A stretch of DNA of 31,013 bases from assembly GCA_003514455.1 (NCBI GenBank), contig DOQH01000037.1, positions 1-31,013 of the forward strand, in the 5' to 3' direction. Source of the DNA: Candidatus Magasanikiibacteriota bacterium. GTDB taxonomy: Bacteria; Patescibacteriota; Patescibacteriia; Magasanikbacterales; UBA10003. Under the pieces are notes generated by a model that was given only the letters and a program-made list of their open reading frames with translations, was not told the origin of the DNA and ran no database searches. Made by a program: the position numbers and the translations under genes. Each line of letters starts with the position of its first letter. The first letter of the stretch is position 1. This document shows positions 1-8,483 of this stretch, piece by piece.

Positions 1-596
1 GTGATTTCATTGCGAAAGGCCTTGCCAATTTGCGCGATGCCAAAAGGCAATTTTTTACGCGTAGATTGTTGAACATTTTTGTAATTGACAAAAATTCCAC
101 CGGCTGTTTCCGGACGCAAATAAGCAACAGACGCGGAATTCTCGGCCGGGCCGACAAATGTTTTAAACATTAAATTAAATTGCTTGGCTTCGGTCAAGGC
201 GCCGCCGCATTCAGGACATTTCAAATCGCCTTTATCAGCCGGCTTTTCTTTGTCATAACCCGGTTCGCGGCTTCGCGCTTCCAATAAATGATCTTCACGA
301 AATCTTTGGTGGCATTTTTTGCACTCCACCAACGGATCAGAAAAATTCTGTATATGCCCTGATGCCTCCCAGACACGCGGATTCATAATAATCGCGGCGT
401 CAACTCCCACCATATCTTCGCGCTCGCGCACAAACATTTGCCACCAGGCCTTTTTTATATTGTTGGCTAACTCCACCCCCAAAGGCCCCCAGTCATAAGC
501 AGCTGAAAATCCGCCATAAATTTCCGATGATGGAAATATAAATCCGCGACGCTTGCAAAGGGAAATTAATTTGTCCATTTTTGATTGTTCGGACAT
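1..596 (-). CDS. glyS: Glycyl-tRNA synthetase, N-terminal part (cut by window edge)
   Basis: Cytoplasmic class II aminoacyl-tRNA synthetase that charges tRNA-Gly. Translating back from the ATG at 594-596 gives 198 residues before the edge, beginning [19 protein letters not shown]. Recognisable blocks are [17 protein letters not shown] and [15 protein letters not shown], two cysteine pairs (CKKCHQRF and CPECGG) likely to bind zinc, [11 protein letters not shown], and the class II motif 2 arginine in KAFRNEI at the edge. This is the single-chain alpha2 (eukaryote/archaea/Gram-positive) type, not the alpha2beta2 type. The symbol glyS is used for convenience (glyQS in some schemes). It is the last gene seen of the holB operon and starts one base after the frr stop (TAATATG), so translation is probably coupled. 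Confidence 0.95.
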   Translation of the reverse strand, partial: MSEQSKMDKLISLCKRRGFIFPSSEIYGGFSAAYDWGPLGVELANNIKKAWWQMFVREREDMVGVDAAIIMNPRVWEASGHIQNFSDPLVECKKCHQRFREDHLLEARSREPGYDKEKPADKGDLKCPECGGALTEAKQFNLMFKTFVGPAENSASVAYLRPETAGGIFVNYKNVQQSTRKKLPFGIAQIGKAFRNEI

Positions 597-597
597 A

Positions 598-1149
598 TTA
601 CACTGTCATTATTTCTTTTTCCTTTTCTTCCCCCATTGCTTTTATTTTATCATTTATCTCTTTTACCATTTCATCCAATTTTTGCTGAAGACGAAATCTT
701 TGGTCTTCTCCAATTAACTTTTCTTTTTCTTCCTGCACAATTTTATCGCGCACAGTATCGCGCTGTTGACGCGTGGTAATGCGAGCATGCTCCAATTTTT
801 GATTAAGGATTTTGAGTAAATCCTTGCGCGATTCCTCTGTTAAAGACGGCATTGGCAAACGAATCAACTGGCCTTCATTCACCGGATTGACGCCGAGTTT
901 CGCGTCCAAAATCGCCTTTTCCACATCTTTTAAAATACTTTTGTCCCACGGCTCAACAGTAATTGTGCGGGCGTCAGGCACGCTGATTGAAGACACGCTT
1001 TTTAACAACATACTCTGTCCGTACACCTGCACTTGCACAGTATCCAAAATCGCGGCATTGGCTCGGCCAGTGCGCAAAGAACCAAGTTCAACTTTCAGAT
1101 GGTCAAGAATTTTTGTGAATTGAGGACGAAATGTTTCTAGATTTAACAT
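598..1149 (-). CDS. frr: Ribosome recycling factor
   Basis: Ribosome recycling factor, which with EF-G splits the post-termination ribosome in the cytoplasm. It has 183 residues against about 185 in the family. Conserved stretches include [53 protein letters not shown] and a C-terminal helix rich in EEKEK. The long-helix bundle and the domain II stretch are both complete, so the gene looks intact. It lies one base from the lipoprotein gene upstream and one base from glyS downstream, inside the holB operon. Confidence 0.97.
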   Translation of the reverse strand: MLNLETFRPQFTKILDHLKVELGSLRTGRANAAILDTVQVQVYGQSMLLKSVSSISVPDARTITVEPWDKSILKDVEKAILDAKLGVNPVNEGQLIRLPMPSLTEESRKDLLKILNQKLEHARITTRQQRDTVRDKIVQEEKEKLIGEDQRFRLQQKLDEMVKEINDKIKAMGEEKEKEIMTV

Positions 1150-1150
1150 A

Positions 1151-2227
1151 TTATTTTTTCACTTGTAAAAACGCCATATACATTACTTTTGGATCCAGTG
1201 GATCATTAATCAAAACAGTCGGCTGGCGAGTGCTTGGTAATTTTTTAGTTGTCCATTTTGTCCCTCCGTCAAATGATTTGTAAAACGTTGACGGCGTGGC
1301 ATAAAAAATCTCTTTTGGATTTTGCGGATTAACCGTCACCACTTTTAAATCAGCTCCGGAAGGTGGGGTTAAAAGTTGAAGTGCGGTCCAGCTCACTCCG
1401 CCATCTCCTGATTTAATCAATCCATATTGCGAAGATAACAATAAACTCTCGGCTTTGGCATCCATTAAAATAAAATCATGAAAAACAAAGGCACCACCGT
1501 ATTGCTTTAATCCCTGATTCAAATCCACCCAACTTGCTCCGGAATCGCCGGTGCGAAAAATTCCATAATCCTGCGTGGCCACATAAATCTTTCGCGTATC
1601 CAACGGATTCATCACCATTTTTGTAATGGAATTATCAAAATGACGAATCACCACCCAGGACTTGCCGGCGTCAGAACTTTTTAACAAATCACCAACGCTA
1701 TTACCCAAGAAAAGATTGGCTGAATTGTAAGAATCAATCGCAATTTGATTCAAAGTTACATCTGCCCGCGTTTCCTGATAAATTGAAACAAAATTGCGAT
1801 TGCAATCAACTGATTTCAAAATTTGATTGCCAACTGTAAGATAAATCACGCATTTGTTTTTCGGGTCAATAGCAATGGAGCGAATCGCGCCGGCCGTAAT
1901 TTGCGTTGGCTGCTGCCAGCTCGCGCCAGCGTCATAACTGTAAAACAAGCCATTGCCCGCTGAACCGGCGTAAATCGCGTTATGGTCAGATGGATCAAAC
2001 GCAAAACTGATTATATTAATGTTGCCAAAATTCTTAATTGCCCCACCCACGGCGAGAATTTGCGTTTTCTGCGCCCAAGTGTCGGCCTTGTCTTGGCTTT
2101 TATAAATTCCGCCGTCATTGCCGGTCGTCCCTCCTCCGCCAAAAGAAAAAGGGCCGATCTGGCACCCTGCGCCTGCCAACACCAGCGCGGATAAAATTAA
2201 ACCGAAAAAAAATATTGTCTTGCGCAT
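1151..2227 (-). CDS. Secreted lipoprotein with Asp-box (BNR) beta-propeller repeats
   Basis: A 358-residue exported protein. The N-terminus is a lipoprotein-type signal: MRK, a hydrophobic run, then LAGAGC with Cys22 as the likely lipidated residue; the -3 Gly is slightly off the classical lipobox. The rest carries about six Asp-box units of the S/T-x-D-x-G-x-S/T-W type: SQDKADTW, SYDAGASW, SSDAGKSW, TGDSGASW, SGDGGVSW and SFDGGTKW. Such repeats fold into a sialidase/sortilin/Ycf48-like propeller. No sialidase catalytic residues are evident, so a binding or scaffold role outside the membrane is more likely than an enzyme. The gene lies between holB and frr with gaps of 5 and 1 nt. The specific partner is unknown. 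Confidence 0.8.
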   Translation of the reverse strand: MRKTIFFFGLILSALVLAGAGCQIGPFSFGGGGTTGNDGGIYKSQDKADTWAQKTQILAVGGAIKNFGNINIISFAFDPSDHNAIYAGSAGNGLFYSYDAGASWQQPTQITAGAIRSIAIDPKNKCVIYLTVGNQILKSVDCNRNFVSIYQETRADVTLNQIAIDSYNSANLFLGNSVGDLLKSSDAGKSWVVIRHFDNSITKMVMNPLDTRKIYVATQDYGIFRTGDSGASWVDLNQGLKQYGGAFVFHDFILMDAKAESLLLSSQYGLIKSGDGGVSWTALQLLTPPSGADLKVVTVNPQNPKEIFYATPSTFYKSFDGGTKWTTKKLPSTRQPTVLINDPLDPKVMYMAFLQVKK

Positions 2228-2232
2228 ATTTA

Positions 2233-3267
2233 TTAGTAGAAAGATAAAATTAAATTTTCAATAATCAATTTGGGATTGACATTTTGACGCAAAAGCGCGA
2301 TGGAATCCTCAATTTTTTTAATCATTTCCGCGATTTGCGTTCCGCTGTATCTTTTGGCTTGCTTTTTTATTTCATCTTCTTTGGCTATATTAGCCACCAG
2401 CTCTCCGGCTCCTTGCCGCGAATATAAAATATCGCGCCATAAAGTTTGCCAAATCTTCAAAATCTCAATCAATTTATCGCGCGCCTCTATATGGTCATCC
2501 TTGCTGCCGAATAAATTTGCCAAACACGCCAATCTTTCCGCCAATCCGTCTGATAATAATTGCCAAAATCTAACTCGCTCATTTTGAAAAAATTTTAATT
2601 TTTCCGAATCGGCCAATAAATCCAAAGCGCGGCCGGGCGAGCCAAAAGCCAAACGAGCTATTTCCAAAGCCATATCCCGATTAGCGCCATTGGCAAGCAG
2701 GGCATTATAAATTTTTTTAGTCGGCACTTGATAAAATCTAACAACTTGACAACGGGAAACAATTGTGTCGGGCAAGGCCTTTTCATCAGTTGTTAAAAGT
2801 ACAATCAATGTTTTCGGGCTGGGTTCTTCCAATGTTTTGAGCAAAGCATTAGCGGCACTTATGCTCATTTGTTCAGCTGAATCTATTATAACAATTTTAT
2901 ACGAACTTACCAAAGAATGATGATTCAGCGACTCGCGAACTTCATGAATTTGCTTAATGGAAATATCTTTGCGCAATTTACCGGTTTTCTCGTCATAAAC
3001 CCGCTCCACAAATTTTATTTGCCAATCGTGACTTAAATCATCAACTAACCCGCCTTCTTCTATTCTCCCGACGCTTCCCGTTGTCATTCCCGGCTTGACC
3101 GGAAATCCAACAGACGCAATCCGTCCCAAACACCAATTAGCAAGCTCCGACGCCATTTTTTTTTTGCCTACGCCTTCAGGCCCCACAAAAAGATAAGCGT
3201 GCGCTAAATTACCGCTTTCAAAAGAGCGGCGAAGAAAACTTAACTGGGCTGAATGGCCGATAAGCAT
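2233..3267 (-). CDS. holB: DNA polymerase III clamp-loader delta' subunit
   Basis: AAA+ clamp-loader subunit that helps load the sliding clamp at replication forks; 344 residues. Seen: HAYLFVGPEGVGKKKMA (P-loop region; the K following GK is non-canonical, and delta' subunits usually do not hydrolyse ATP), SAANALLKTLEEPSPKTL, LLTTDEKALPDTIVSRCQ (the SRC motif) and a helical C-terminal collar. The zinc knuckle that normally follows the P-loop helix is missing: only Cys46 (ANWC) remains. Its place is taken by a stretch reading GFPVKPGMT, which is the translation of an interspersed repeat (see the repeat at 3082-3108). The next conserved element, VRESLNHHSLVSSYKIVIID, is normal. It is the first gene of the operon and its promoter places the RNA start at or near the ATG. 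Confidence 0.93.
   Translation of the reverse strand: MLIGHSAQLSFLRRSFESGNLAHAYLFVGPEGVGKKKMASELANWCLGRIASVGFPVKPGMTTGSVGRIEEGGLVDDLSHDWQIKFVERVYDEKTGKLRKDISIKQIHEVRESLNHHSLVSSYKIVIIDSAEQMSISAANALLKTLEEPSPKTLIVLLTTDEKALPDTIVSRCQVVRFYQVPTKKIYNALLANGANRDMALEIARLAFGSPGRALDLLADSEKLKFFQNERVRFWQLLSDGLAERLACLANLFGSKDDHIEARDKLIEILKIWQTLWRDILYSRQGAGELVANIAKEDEIKKQAKRYSGTQIAEMIKKIEDSIALLRQNVNPKLIIENLILSFY
3082..3108. repeat. Interspersed palindromic-repeat fragment inside holB
   Basis: The plus strand reads TGTCATTCCCGGCTTGACC followed by GGAAATCC. It contains a CCGG..CCGG mini-dyad and strongly resembles the TGTCATTCC...GGAATCC family of dispersed bacterial repeats. Read on the minus strand in the holB frame it gives GFPVKPGMT, covering about residues 54-62, where delta' subunits normally carry zinc-binding cysteines. 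There is only one copy of this form in the window, so calling it a repeat rests on similarity to known dispersed repeats, not on an internal copy. Confidence 0.6.
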
Positions 3268-3273
3268 GACATT

Positions 3274-3302
3274 ATTATACCAGCCGCAGGGTTAGTTGAC
3301 AA
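3274..3302 (-). promoter_or_regulatory. Consensus promoter of the holB operon, apparently leaderless
   Basis: On the minus strand: TTGTCA at 3302-3297, a 17-nt spacer, then TATAAT at 3279-3274, preceded by TGG (extended -10). The holB ATG begins 6 nt after the -10 box, where the transcription start would be expected. No Shine-Dalgarno exists upstream of that ATG. Confidence 0.8.
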
Positions 3303-3318
3303 TGTTTTGTTATTCTAA

Positions 3319-4371
3319 TTACTTCGCAACCGATCGATCGGCATCAAACCCAAACTGTTTCAAGAGTGGTTTATATATCCCAAAACCTGCAATCGGTGCG
3401 TCATAGCCACCTCTTGTCCTATAAAAATCTTTAAGAAAATCGTCTGATAATTTAATTTTAGTCCCTTCCGGTTTTTTACCTGTCTTTTGTTCCAATTGTT
3501 GCAAACGAGTATGATAAACGGAAATCTGTCCTCGAAGCACTGCTTCAATTTTTATAAATTCTTTTCTTTTTTCACCTACTCTTATTTTTAATTCATTCTG
3601 TCGGTTGACAAGTTCCGAAATTTTTTCTCCTAAAACACCGATCCTTTCTCTCAATTTTTTAACACCTAATTTCCAATAGCTTTGTTCCACAACTTCTAAT
3701 TTAGAAAGAGCTTCTTTCATTTCTTCATCCAACGGAGAAATATCTTTCTGTAATTCATCAACATCATTATTAAATAAACCTCCAACTTTGCTATAACCAA
3801 ACAAATGCAGTTTATCAAGATCAACAGACCACCCCTTATCCTCACTTAAAAAAGCAATCATTTTCATGACAAGTTCTCCAACTTTTTTTTCTTCTTCCCT
3901 AACTTCATCACTCAATTTTTTTATTTCAACCTCCTTGGCTTGTTTTTTCTTTTTTTCCGCTTCCTGTTTTTTCCTTTCTATCACCCCAGGATCTTTTCTG
4001 ATTTCATCCAATTCAGCGCGAAGCACCCGCAAACTATCTTCTGTTTGTTTAGCTGTTTCTTCCAATTCTTCAAATCCAGCGGTATATTCTTCAGAAACAT
4101 TTTTTTTGCCAGCAACGGATTCTCGAGCTATACCCAAGGCCTTTTTCGCTTCCTCCAATCTTGCCTGAAGGTTGTCAATTGTTTTGTTGCATTCAACTTC
4201 TCTTTCCAAAAGTGAATCCACTCGTTTTTCTTCCTCGCTCTCCAATCGAGATTGAGCTGATTGCATGCGTTCAAGAATTTGCGCCGGAGATAATTTTTCC
4301 GGCTTTTTGCCAGATTCTTCCGGCCTTTCAAGCGGTTTATTAATTGGCCCCATTTTTTCTCCATTAGACAT
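3319..4371 (-). CDS. Hypothetical coiled-coil protein
   Basis: I do not recognise this gene. It encodes 350 residues from MSNGEKMGPINKPLERPEE. Two upstream in-frame ATGs (4446, 4431) are rejected because they lie upstream of the best -10 box and would add an unrelated hydrophobic tail. Residues of about 40-170 and 210-310 are Glu/Lys/Leu-rich heptad-like helices, with a less charged central stretch (SEDKGWSVDLDKLHLFGYSK) and a non-coiled C-terminal part ending near FGFDADRSVAK. No signal peptide or membrane segment is seen. It lies between the holB promoter and a 75-aa hypothetical gene. A structural or cytoskeletal role is possible, but nothing shows it directly. Confidence 0.7.
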   Translation of the reverse strand: MSNGEKMGPINKPLERPEESGKKPEKLSPAQILERMQSAQSRLESEEEKRVDSLLEREVECNKTIDNLQARLEEAKKALGIARESVAGKKNVSEEYTAGFEELEETAKQTEDSLRVLRAELDEIRKDPGVIERKKQEAEKKKKQAKEVEIKKLSDEVREEEKKVGELVMKMIAFLSEDKGWSVDLDKLHLFGYSKVGGLFNNDVDELQKDISPLDEEMKEALSKLEVVEQSYWKLGVKKLRERIGVLGEKISELVNRQNELKIRVGEKRKEFIKIEAVLRGQISVYHTRLQQLEQKTGKKPEGTKIKLSDDFLKDFYRTRGGYDAPIAGFGIYKPLLKQFGFDADRSVAK

Positions 4372-4417
4372 ATGTTTTTGTTTAAAAAAATAATCCGACA
4401 GAGCGCCTCCTCTCCAT

Positions 4418-4423
4418 ATTATA
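4418..4423 (-). promoter_or_regulatory. Candidate -10 box for the coiled-coil gene
   Basis: TATAAT on the minus strand, 46 nt before the ATG at 4371. No good -35 box is seen at 17 nt (GTGTGT). It is followed by GGAGAGGAGGCG, a purine-rich stretch too far from the ATG to be a normal ribosome binding site. Weak support. Confidence 0.35.
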
Positions 4424-4455
4424 TAACACATAATAACAAAACACACTATCTATTT

Positions 4456-4683
4456 TCATGACTCTTCACTCTCCAACATATCTCCACACCCATCTCTTCT
4501 TATCTTCTCAAACACCTCCACTGCTCTGAATAAATCCTCAACCGAAATGGTATACTCTTTGTCATCTAAAATCATATCTACGAAGTTTGGATTGTTGCTG
4601 CAATCATCGTTGGTTAATTTTAGTTCGCACTTTTGTTCCTCCTCATTAAGTTCGTCTTTTTCAGCTTCTATTATTATTTGCAT
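4456..4683 (-). CDS. Small acidic hypothetical protein
   Basis: A 75-residue protein, not recognised. It is strongly acidic (runs such as KDELNEEEQ and CGDMLESEES) with three cysteines (CELKL, DDCSNN, DGCGD), no signal peptide and no membrane helix. It starts 23 nt downstream of the GT4 glycosyltransferase on the same strand, so it may be the last gene of that operon. No Shine-Dalgarno is seen before the ATG. Its composition looks protein-like (helix VEDLFRAVEVFEKIRR), but there is no family evidence. Confidence 0.55.
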   Translation of the reverse strand: MQIIIEAEKDELNEEEQKCELKLTNDDCSNNPNFVDMILDDKEYTISVEDLFRAVEVFEKIRRDGCGDMLESEES

Positions 4684-4706
4684 ATTATTTTTTTACTGTT
4701 ATCTAT

Positions 4707-5879
4707 TTAATCACAAATTGTATGATTACACAATTGCTCCCAAATCCCCCTCGCTGTCTTTTCCCACCCAAACTCCCGCACCCGAGTCAAACCACGCCGA
4801 ACCAATTCCTCTTTCAAGGCCGAGGAAGAAACAATTTCCAACATGGCTTGCGCGATATCCCCGGGCTTGTATGGGTCAACGAGTAAAGCCGCGCCATCTG
4901 CCACCTCTGGCAAAGCAGCACGATTGGATGCGACTATCGACACGCCGCAAGCCATTGCTTCCAAAACAGGAATACCAAAACCCTCATAAAAACTTGGAAA
5001 AACAAAGGCCGAAGCGCCAGCCATTAAATATGGCACATCTTCGGCCTCCACCCAGCCGGGTATAATAATGGTGTGTTGATAGCCGGATTTCCTAATTGCA
5101 TCCGTTACTTTTTTATAACCATAGCCGGGCTTGCCCAAAAGAACCAATGAATAATTTTCTAAATTGGATTTCAATAATATTTTTTCCTGAAAAATTTTAT
5201 ACGCCTCAATGATTCCAACGGTGTTTTTCTTTTCTTCCAGCCGGCTGATGCTTAAGAAATACGGCGGCTTGATGTTATATTTCTCCACGATTTTCCCAAT
5301 CGCTTCCTTATCATCAATCAGATGATATTTTGAATCATCAAAACCATTGGGGACAACCGTGATTTTCCCATTTCCAAACACACTCTCAATTTCTCTTTTG
5401 CTAAATTCCGATGGTGTGAACACGGTGGCGCAACGCAAAGCAAACCAAGTGGCGAACCGTGCGTACCATTTTTCAAATAAAGAATAGCCGGACGGGAAAC
5501 GCAATCCTCCTAAATCGTGAATGGTGATAAAAGTCCGCGTTGGGCAAACTAAAGGCAAAACATGCGCCGGAACAAACAAAACAATTTCTTTCTTTGGCAC
5601 GCCGGCGGCATAATTCCGTGATCCACTTTTTACTCGCCAAATTTCCCAAGACAATCGTATCTGTGTCCATAGCCGTCGAGGTGGCCAAGGCAAAACCTGT
5701 TCCTTCCAGTTTGGCGGCAAATTCGTCAGCTCGCCTTTGAGCGGCTCGCGAGTATACAAAATAACTCGCGTATCAGGCGACACGATTTTTTTCAATTCTT
5801 GAATCACAAAAAAACCGTACCACTCTACGCCTGTTTTCTGTTCATTATTGGCGCGAGACGCGTCAATGAGAAGTAACAT
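4707..5879 (-). CDS. GT4-type glycosyltransferase
   Basis: A GT-B fold retaining glycosyltransferase (family 4, glycogen-synthase-like) of 390 residues, likely to transfer a sugar from a nucleotide-sugar to a lipid- or glycan-linked acceptor at the inner face of the membrane. The N-terminal domain begins MLLLIDASRANNEQKTGVEWY. The C-terminal nucleotide-sugar domain has PYFLSISRLEEKKN and the E-x7-E motif in FYEGFGIPVLEAMACG near residues 295-310, then SNRAALPEVADGAALLVDP. No membrane helix is seen. It starts 5 nt after mreB, so it belongs to the envelope operon. The substrate cannot be read from sequence. Confidence 0.9.
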   Translation of the reverse strand: MLLLIDASRANNEQKTGVEWYGFFVIQELKKIVSPDTRVILYTREPLKGELTNLPPNWKEQVLPWPPRRLWTQIRLSWEIWRVKSGSRNYAAGVPKKEIVLFVPAHVLPLVCPTRTFITIHDLGGLRFPSGYSLFEKWYARFATWFALRCATVFTPSEFSKREIESVFGNGKITVVPNGFDDSKYHLIDDKEAIGKIVEKYNIKPPYFLSISRLEEKKNTVGIIEAYKIFQEKILLKSNLENYSLVLLGKPGYGYKKVTDAIRKSGYQHTIIIPGWVEAEDVPYLMAGASAFVFPSFYEGFGIPVLEAMACGVSIVASNRAALPEVADGAALLVDPYKPGDIAQAMLEIVSSSALKEELVRRGLTRVREFGWEKTARGIWEQLCNHTICD

Positions 5880-5884
5880 AATTT

Positions 5885-6892
5885 TTATCTGGTCGCGAGA
5901 ATTGACCTTTTATACGACTCCAAATTTTCCAAAGCAATGCCAGTTCCTTTGACCACGCAAAATACCGGCTCGTCTGCCACAAAAGCAGGCACGCCAGTTG
6001 CTTTGGCAAATAGTTGTTCAATGTTGCGCAATTGCGAAGAACCGCCGGAAAGCACCATACCCTTGTCCATTACATCAGCTGATAATTCCGGCGGGGTCTC
6101 GGATAATAATTCTTTCAAAGCGCTAACCATGCCTTCCAATTCCACTTGTATGGCTTCTGTAATATCATCGGATGTTAATTTTAAAATGCGCGGCAAGCCG
6201 GAAACCATATCGCGGCCTTTGATTTCCATTTCCAATTTTTTATCCAAAAACATAGCCGAGCCAATACCGATTTTCACTTCTTCAGCCGTGCGCTCTCCTA
6301 TTGCCAAACCGTATTTGCGCCGCGTATATTCTTGAATGGCCGAATCAAAACGATTGCCGCCAATGCGCACTGATTTGCTTGTAACAATTCCGCCCAAAGA
6401 AATCACCGCCATCTCTGATGTGCCTCCACCAATATCAACAATCAAATGTCCTGACGCGCTGCCAATTGGAATGTCAGCCCCAATAGCCGCCACAATCGGC
6501 TCTTTAATAATGTAAGCGGCGCGAGCTCCGGCCGCGATAGTCGCGTCAATCACAGCACGCCGTTCAGTGGAGGTAATGCCTCCGGGCACAGCCACCATTA
6601 CTTCAGGACGAAAAATTCTAAACCCGCCGATGGCTTTGTTGATAAAATAGCGCAACATTGCTTCGGTGCTTCTGTAATCCGCGATCACGCCGTCTTTGAG
6701 CGGACGCAAAGCGATAATGGTTTCCGGAGTTCTGCCAAGCATTTCTTTGGCTTCGCCGCCAACTGCCAAAATTTTGCGGTCGTCTTTGGAAATAGCCACA
6801 ACTGACGGCTCATTTATCACAACACCGCGTCCAGGCACATGAACCAGCACGCTCGTTGTTCCCAAATCAATGGCGATCTTTTTTATGAACAT
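5885..6892 (-). CDS. mreB: Rod-shape determining actin homologue MreB
   Basis: Bacterial actin that forms membrane-bound filaments guiding side-wall peptidoglycan synthesis; 335 residues, normal length. Phosphate 1 loop IAIDLGTTSVLV at the N-terminus, VINEPSVVAI, RPLKDGVIADY, phosphate 2 loop DIGGGTSEMAVISLGG, and adenosine-site LSGGSSQLRNIEQL. A rod-shape gene in a CPR-like genome suggests the cell has a peptidoglycan wall, which fits the L,D-transpeptidase at 17022-17609. The start (MFIKKIAIDLGTT) is the usual family start. AAGGA lies just one base before the ATG, too close for a standard Shine-Dalgarno. A 153-nt palindrome lies immediately upstream. Confidence 0.97.
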   Translation of the reverse strand: MFIKKIAIDLGTTSVLVHVPGRGVVINEPSVVAISKDDRKILAVGGEAKEMLGRTPETIIALRPLKDGVIADYRSTEAMLRYFINKAIGGFRIFRPEVMVAVPGGITSTERRAVIDATIAAGARAAYIIKEPIVAAIGADIPIGSASGHLIVDIGGGTSEMAVISLGGIVTSKSVRIGGNRFDSAIQEYTRRKYGLAIGERTAEEVKIGIGSAMFLDKKLEMEIKGRDMVSGLPRILKLTSDDITEAIQVELEGMVSALKELLSETPPELSADVMDKGMVLSGGSSQLRNIEQLFAKATGVPAFVADEPVFCVVKGTGIALENLESYKRSILATR

Positions 6893-6900
6893 ATCCTTCG

Positions 6901-7053
6901 GGCAGGCTCGGCAAGTGATTTTCTTTGCTTGGATAAACTCGCCTGGCCTTTCAGGCCACCGACCTCGGCATTCACGGCCTTAGCCATAGCAGAATGCCTC
7001 GGTCTGGCTCAAACATATCCTCGCTTCAGAAAATCACATTGCCTCCGCCTGCC
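6901..7053. repeat. Large imperfect palindrome between the DUF4012 gene and mreB
   Basis: The intergenic region is almost entirely one dyad. Outer arms: GTGATTTTCT at 6915-6924 and AGAAAATCAC at 7028-7037 pair perfectly, extended outward by GGCAGGC..GGC (6901-6912) against GCC..GCCTGCC (7040-7053). Inner arms: GACCTCGGCATTC near 6961-6973 against GAATGCCTCGGTC near 6992-7004, with 2 mismatches. The middle layers (TTTGCTTGGATAAACTCGCC against the GGCTC..GATA..CGCTTC stretch) pair imperfectly. A small extra hairpin GGCCTTTCAGGCC sits on one side. No U-tract follows, so it is not an ordinary terminator. Possibilities are a mobile palindromic element, an mreB leader structure, or a hairpin RNA. 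Confidence 0.7.
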
Positions 7054-7061
7054 AAAAAATA

Positions 7062-8483
7062 TCAAAATCTAAATCTCCTGTCTTCCAGCAAATTTGTCTC
7101 TTGATGCCGGGATTCTTGCTTAACAGTTTTACCAAAATCCACATCAACTGTCAATTTGGGTGCCACAGTGCCCAATTGCTTTTGAACAAATAATGTATAC
7201 AAGCCGGCCGTGGCCTGTTGAGTAATTTTTTCTGGTAGATAATACTCCAAAACCAATGTCTTACTCTCACCCGGTTCAACGGCAATAAATCCTCCAAAAA
7301 CTGTCTTGCCCAATTCCTCGCCAACCTTGGCTGGCACGGATTCAATTTTCCCATTGCTTCTAATTTTATCATTTTCAATAAAACCATTTGAACTGATTAA
7401 TTCACTGCTAAGCGGAACATACACACGGGTATAACTGCGATAACGAGTGGTCTTCCAATCAAATTCTCCGTGATGATTGTATGAAACAGTCACTCGCGCT
7501 TTTAGCCGCTCTCCATCTGGCTTGATTTCATAATGAATTGACCTGTCTACTTCCGGATCGGTTTTCAAAGCCGCCATATTGGCATCCACAACCATTAAAT
7601 GATCACCATCAACTTGTTTCACTTCACCGGCCCAGCCCTGTTTTATCAAAGCTGCCTCCATGGCGTCATCGCTACTCCAAATCATCAATTGTTTTTCTTT
7701 AAACATTTCTTGCGCCATTGAATAAATTCCCGCCCATTTCCACGGCGACAGATCAGCGATTTTTTTAAGCAATTCGCGCCCCAATTTCTCCACCAATTCC
7801 TTGCGCTCGGCGCGTGGCTTGCCTTCTTTTAAAAATCCGACCTCCACTTGATACTGCAATTCATCTATAATGTTTTCGGTGTTAAAAACTTTTCCTTCAA
7901 CTGTCACCGGCCCGGTGATTTTTACCAATTCCTCAACTATACGCGGTGTGAGTCCAATCACGCCGTCAATTTTGGATCCGTCCGCTCCGCCCTCAAAACG
8001 ATAAAACCACAACGCGGCGCGAGCGCTTTCGCGCCAATCCGGCGACCAATTAGCATCGCGAAAATACCAATTTTTCAAATACAAATATTTTTTCAATGCT
8101 TCAGGCGGCTCAACTTTAAAATCATCCGGCGCGGCCCAATCCAAATTTTCAGAACCGCTGGATTCAAACGATGTTAATTTGCCTTTGTCCAATTTCACAA
8201 CGGCGTAGCTTCCGATAAATCCTCCACCCGGCCGAATCTCGGCATTATTCAAAAATAATACAAGATAAATTCGCGGCTTATCATAACCCAAAAAATTGGG
8301 CATTAAAGAAACCGCGTCTTTCAGTTCGGTGGTATTTTGCAAAATTTGCGTCAAACCGCTTTCTTGAGTCGCGACTGGGGCAACGCCATTTTTTGATTGC
8401 CAAAATAATTTCGCAACAACGCCAATTGCGAAAACCAAAACAACGACCAACAAAATTTTAATCAGTTTTCTTTTTGCTGACAT
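7062..8483 (-). CDS. DUF4012 membrane-anchored protein
   Basis: A 473-residue protein with one N-terminal membrane helix (ILLVVVLVFAIGVVAKLFW, residues about 9-27) and a large outside domain. The stretch FLNNAEIRPGGGFIGSYAVV followed by KLDKGKL, and DGVIGLTPRIVEELVKITGP, are hallmarks of DUF4012. This family is common in Actinobacteria and CPR, usually next to glycosyltransferases, with a suggested but unproven link to surface polysaccharide assembly. The C-terminal part is beta-rich (YRSYTRVYVPLSSEL). Its start overlaps the end of the GT2 gene by 26 nt, so the two are co-translated. Downstream comes the palindrome and then mreB. Function unknown. Confidence 0.85.
   Translation of the reverse strand: MSAKRKLIKILLVVVLVFAIGVVAKLFWQSKNGVAPVATQESGLTQILQNTTELKDAVSLMPNFLGYDKPRIYLVLFLNNAEIRPGGGFIGSYAVVKLDKGKLTSFESSGSENLDWAAPDDFKVEPPEALKKYLYLKNWYFRDANWSPDWRESARAALWFYRFEGGADGSKIDGVIGLTPRIVEELVKITGPVTVEGKVFNTENIIDELQYQVEVGFLKEGKPRAERKELVEKLGRELLKKIADLSPWKWAGIYSMAQEMFKEKQLMIWSSDDAMEAALIKQGWAGEVKQVDGDHLMVVDANMAALKTDPEVDRSIHYEIKPDGERLKARVTVSYNHHGEFDWKTTRYRSYTRVYVPLSSELISSNGFIENDKIRSNGKIESVPAKVGEELGKTVFGGFIAVEPGESKTLVLEYYLPEKITQQATAGLYTLFVQKQLGTVAPKLTVDVDFGKTVKQESRHQETNLLEDRRFRF

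Noticed and set aside
4372..4446. Extended start of the coiled-coil gene
   Set aside because: It lies over and upstream of the best -10 box and adds a hydrophobic tail unlike the rest; the ATG at 4371 is preferred.
6893..7061. tRNA or classical terminator in the gap before mreB
   Set aside because: No acceptor-stem/T-loop pattern and no T-run after the stem; the region is a single large dyad instead.
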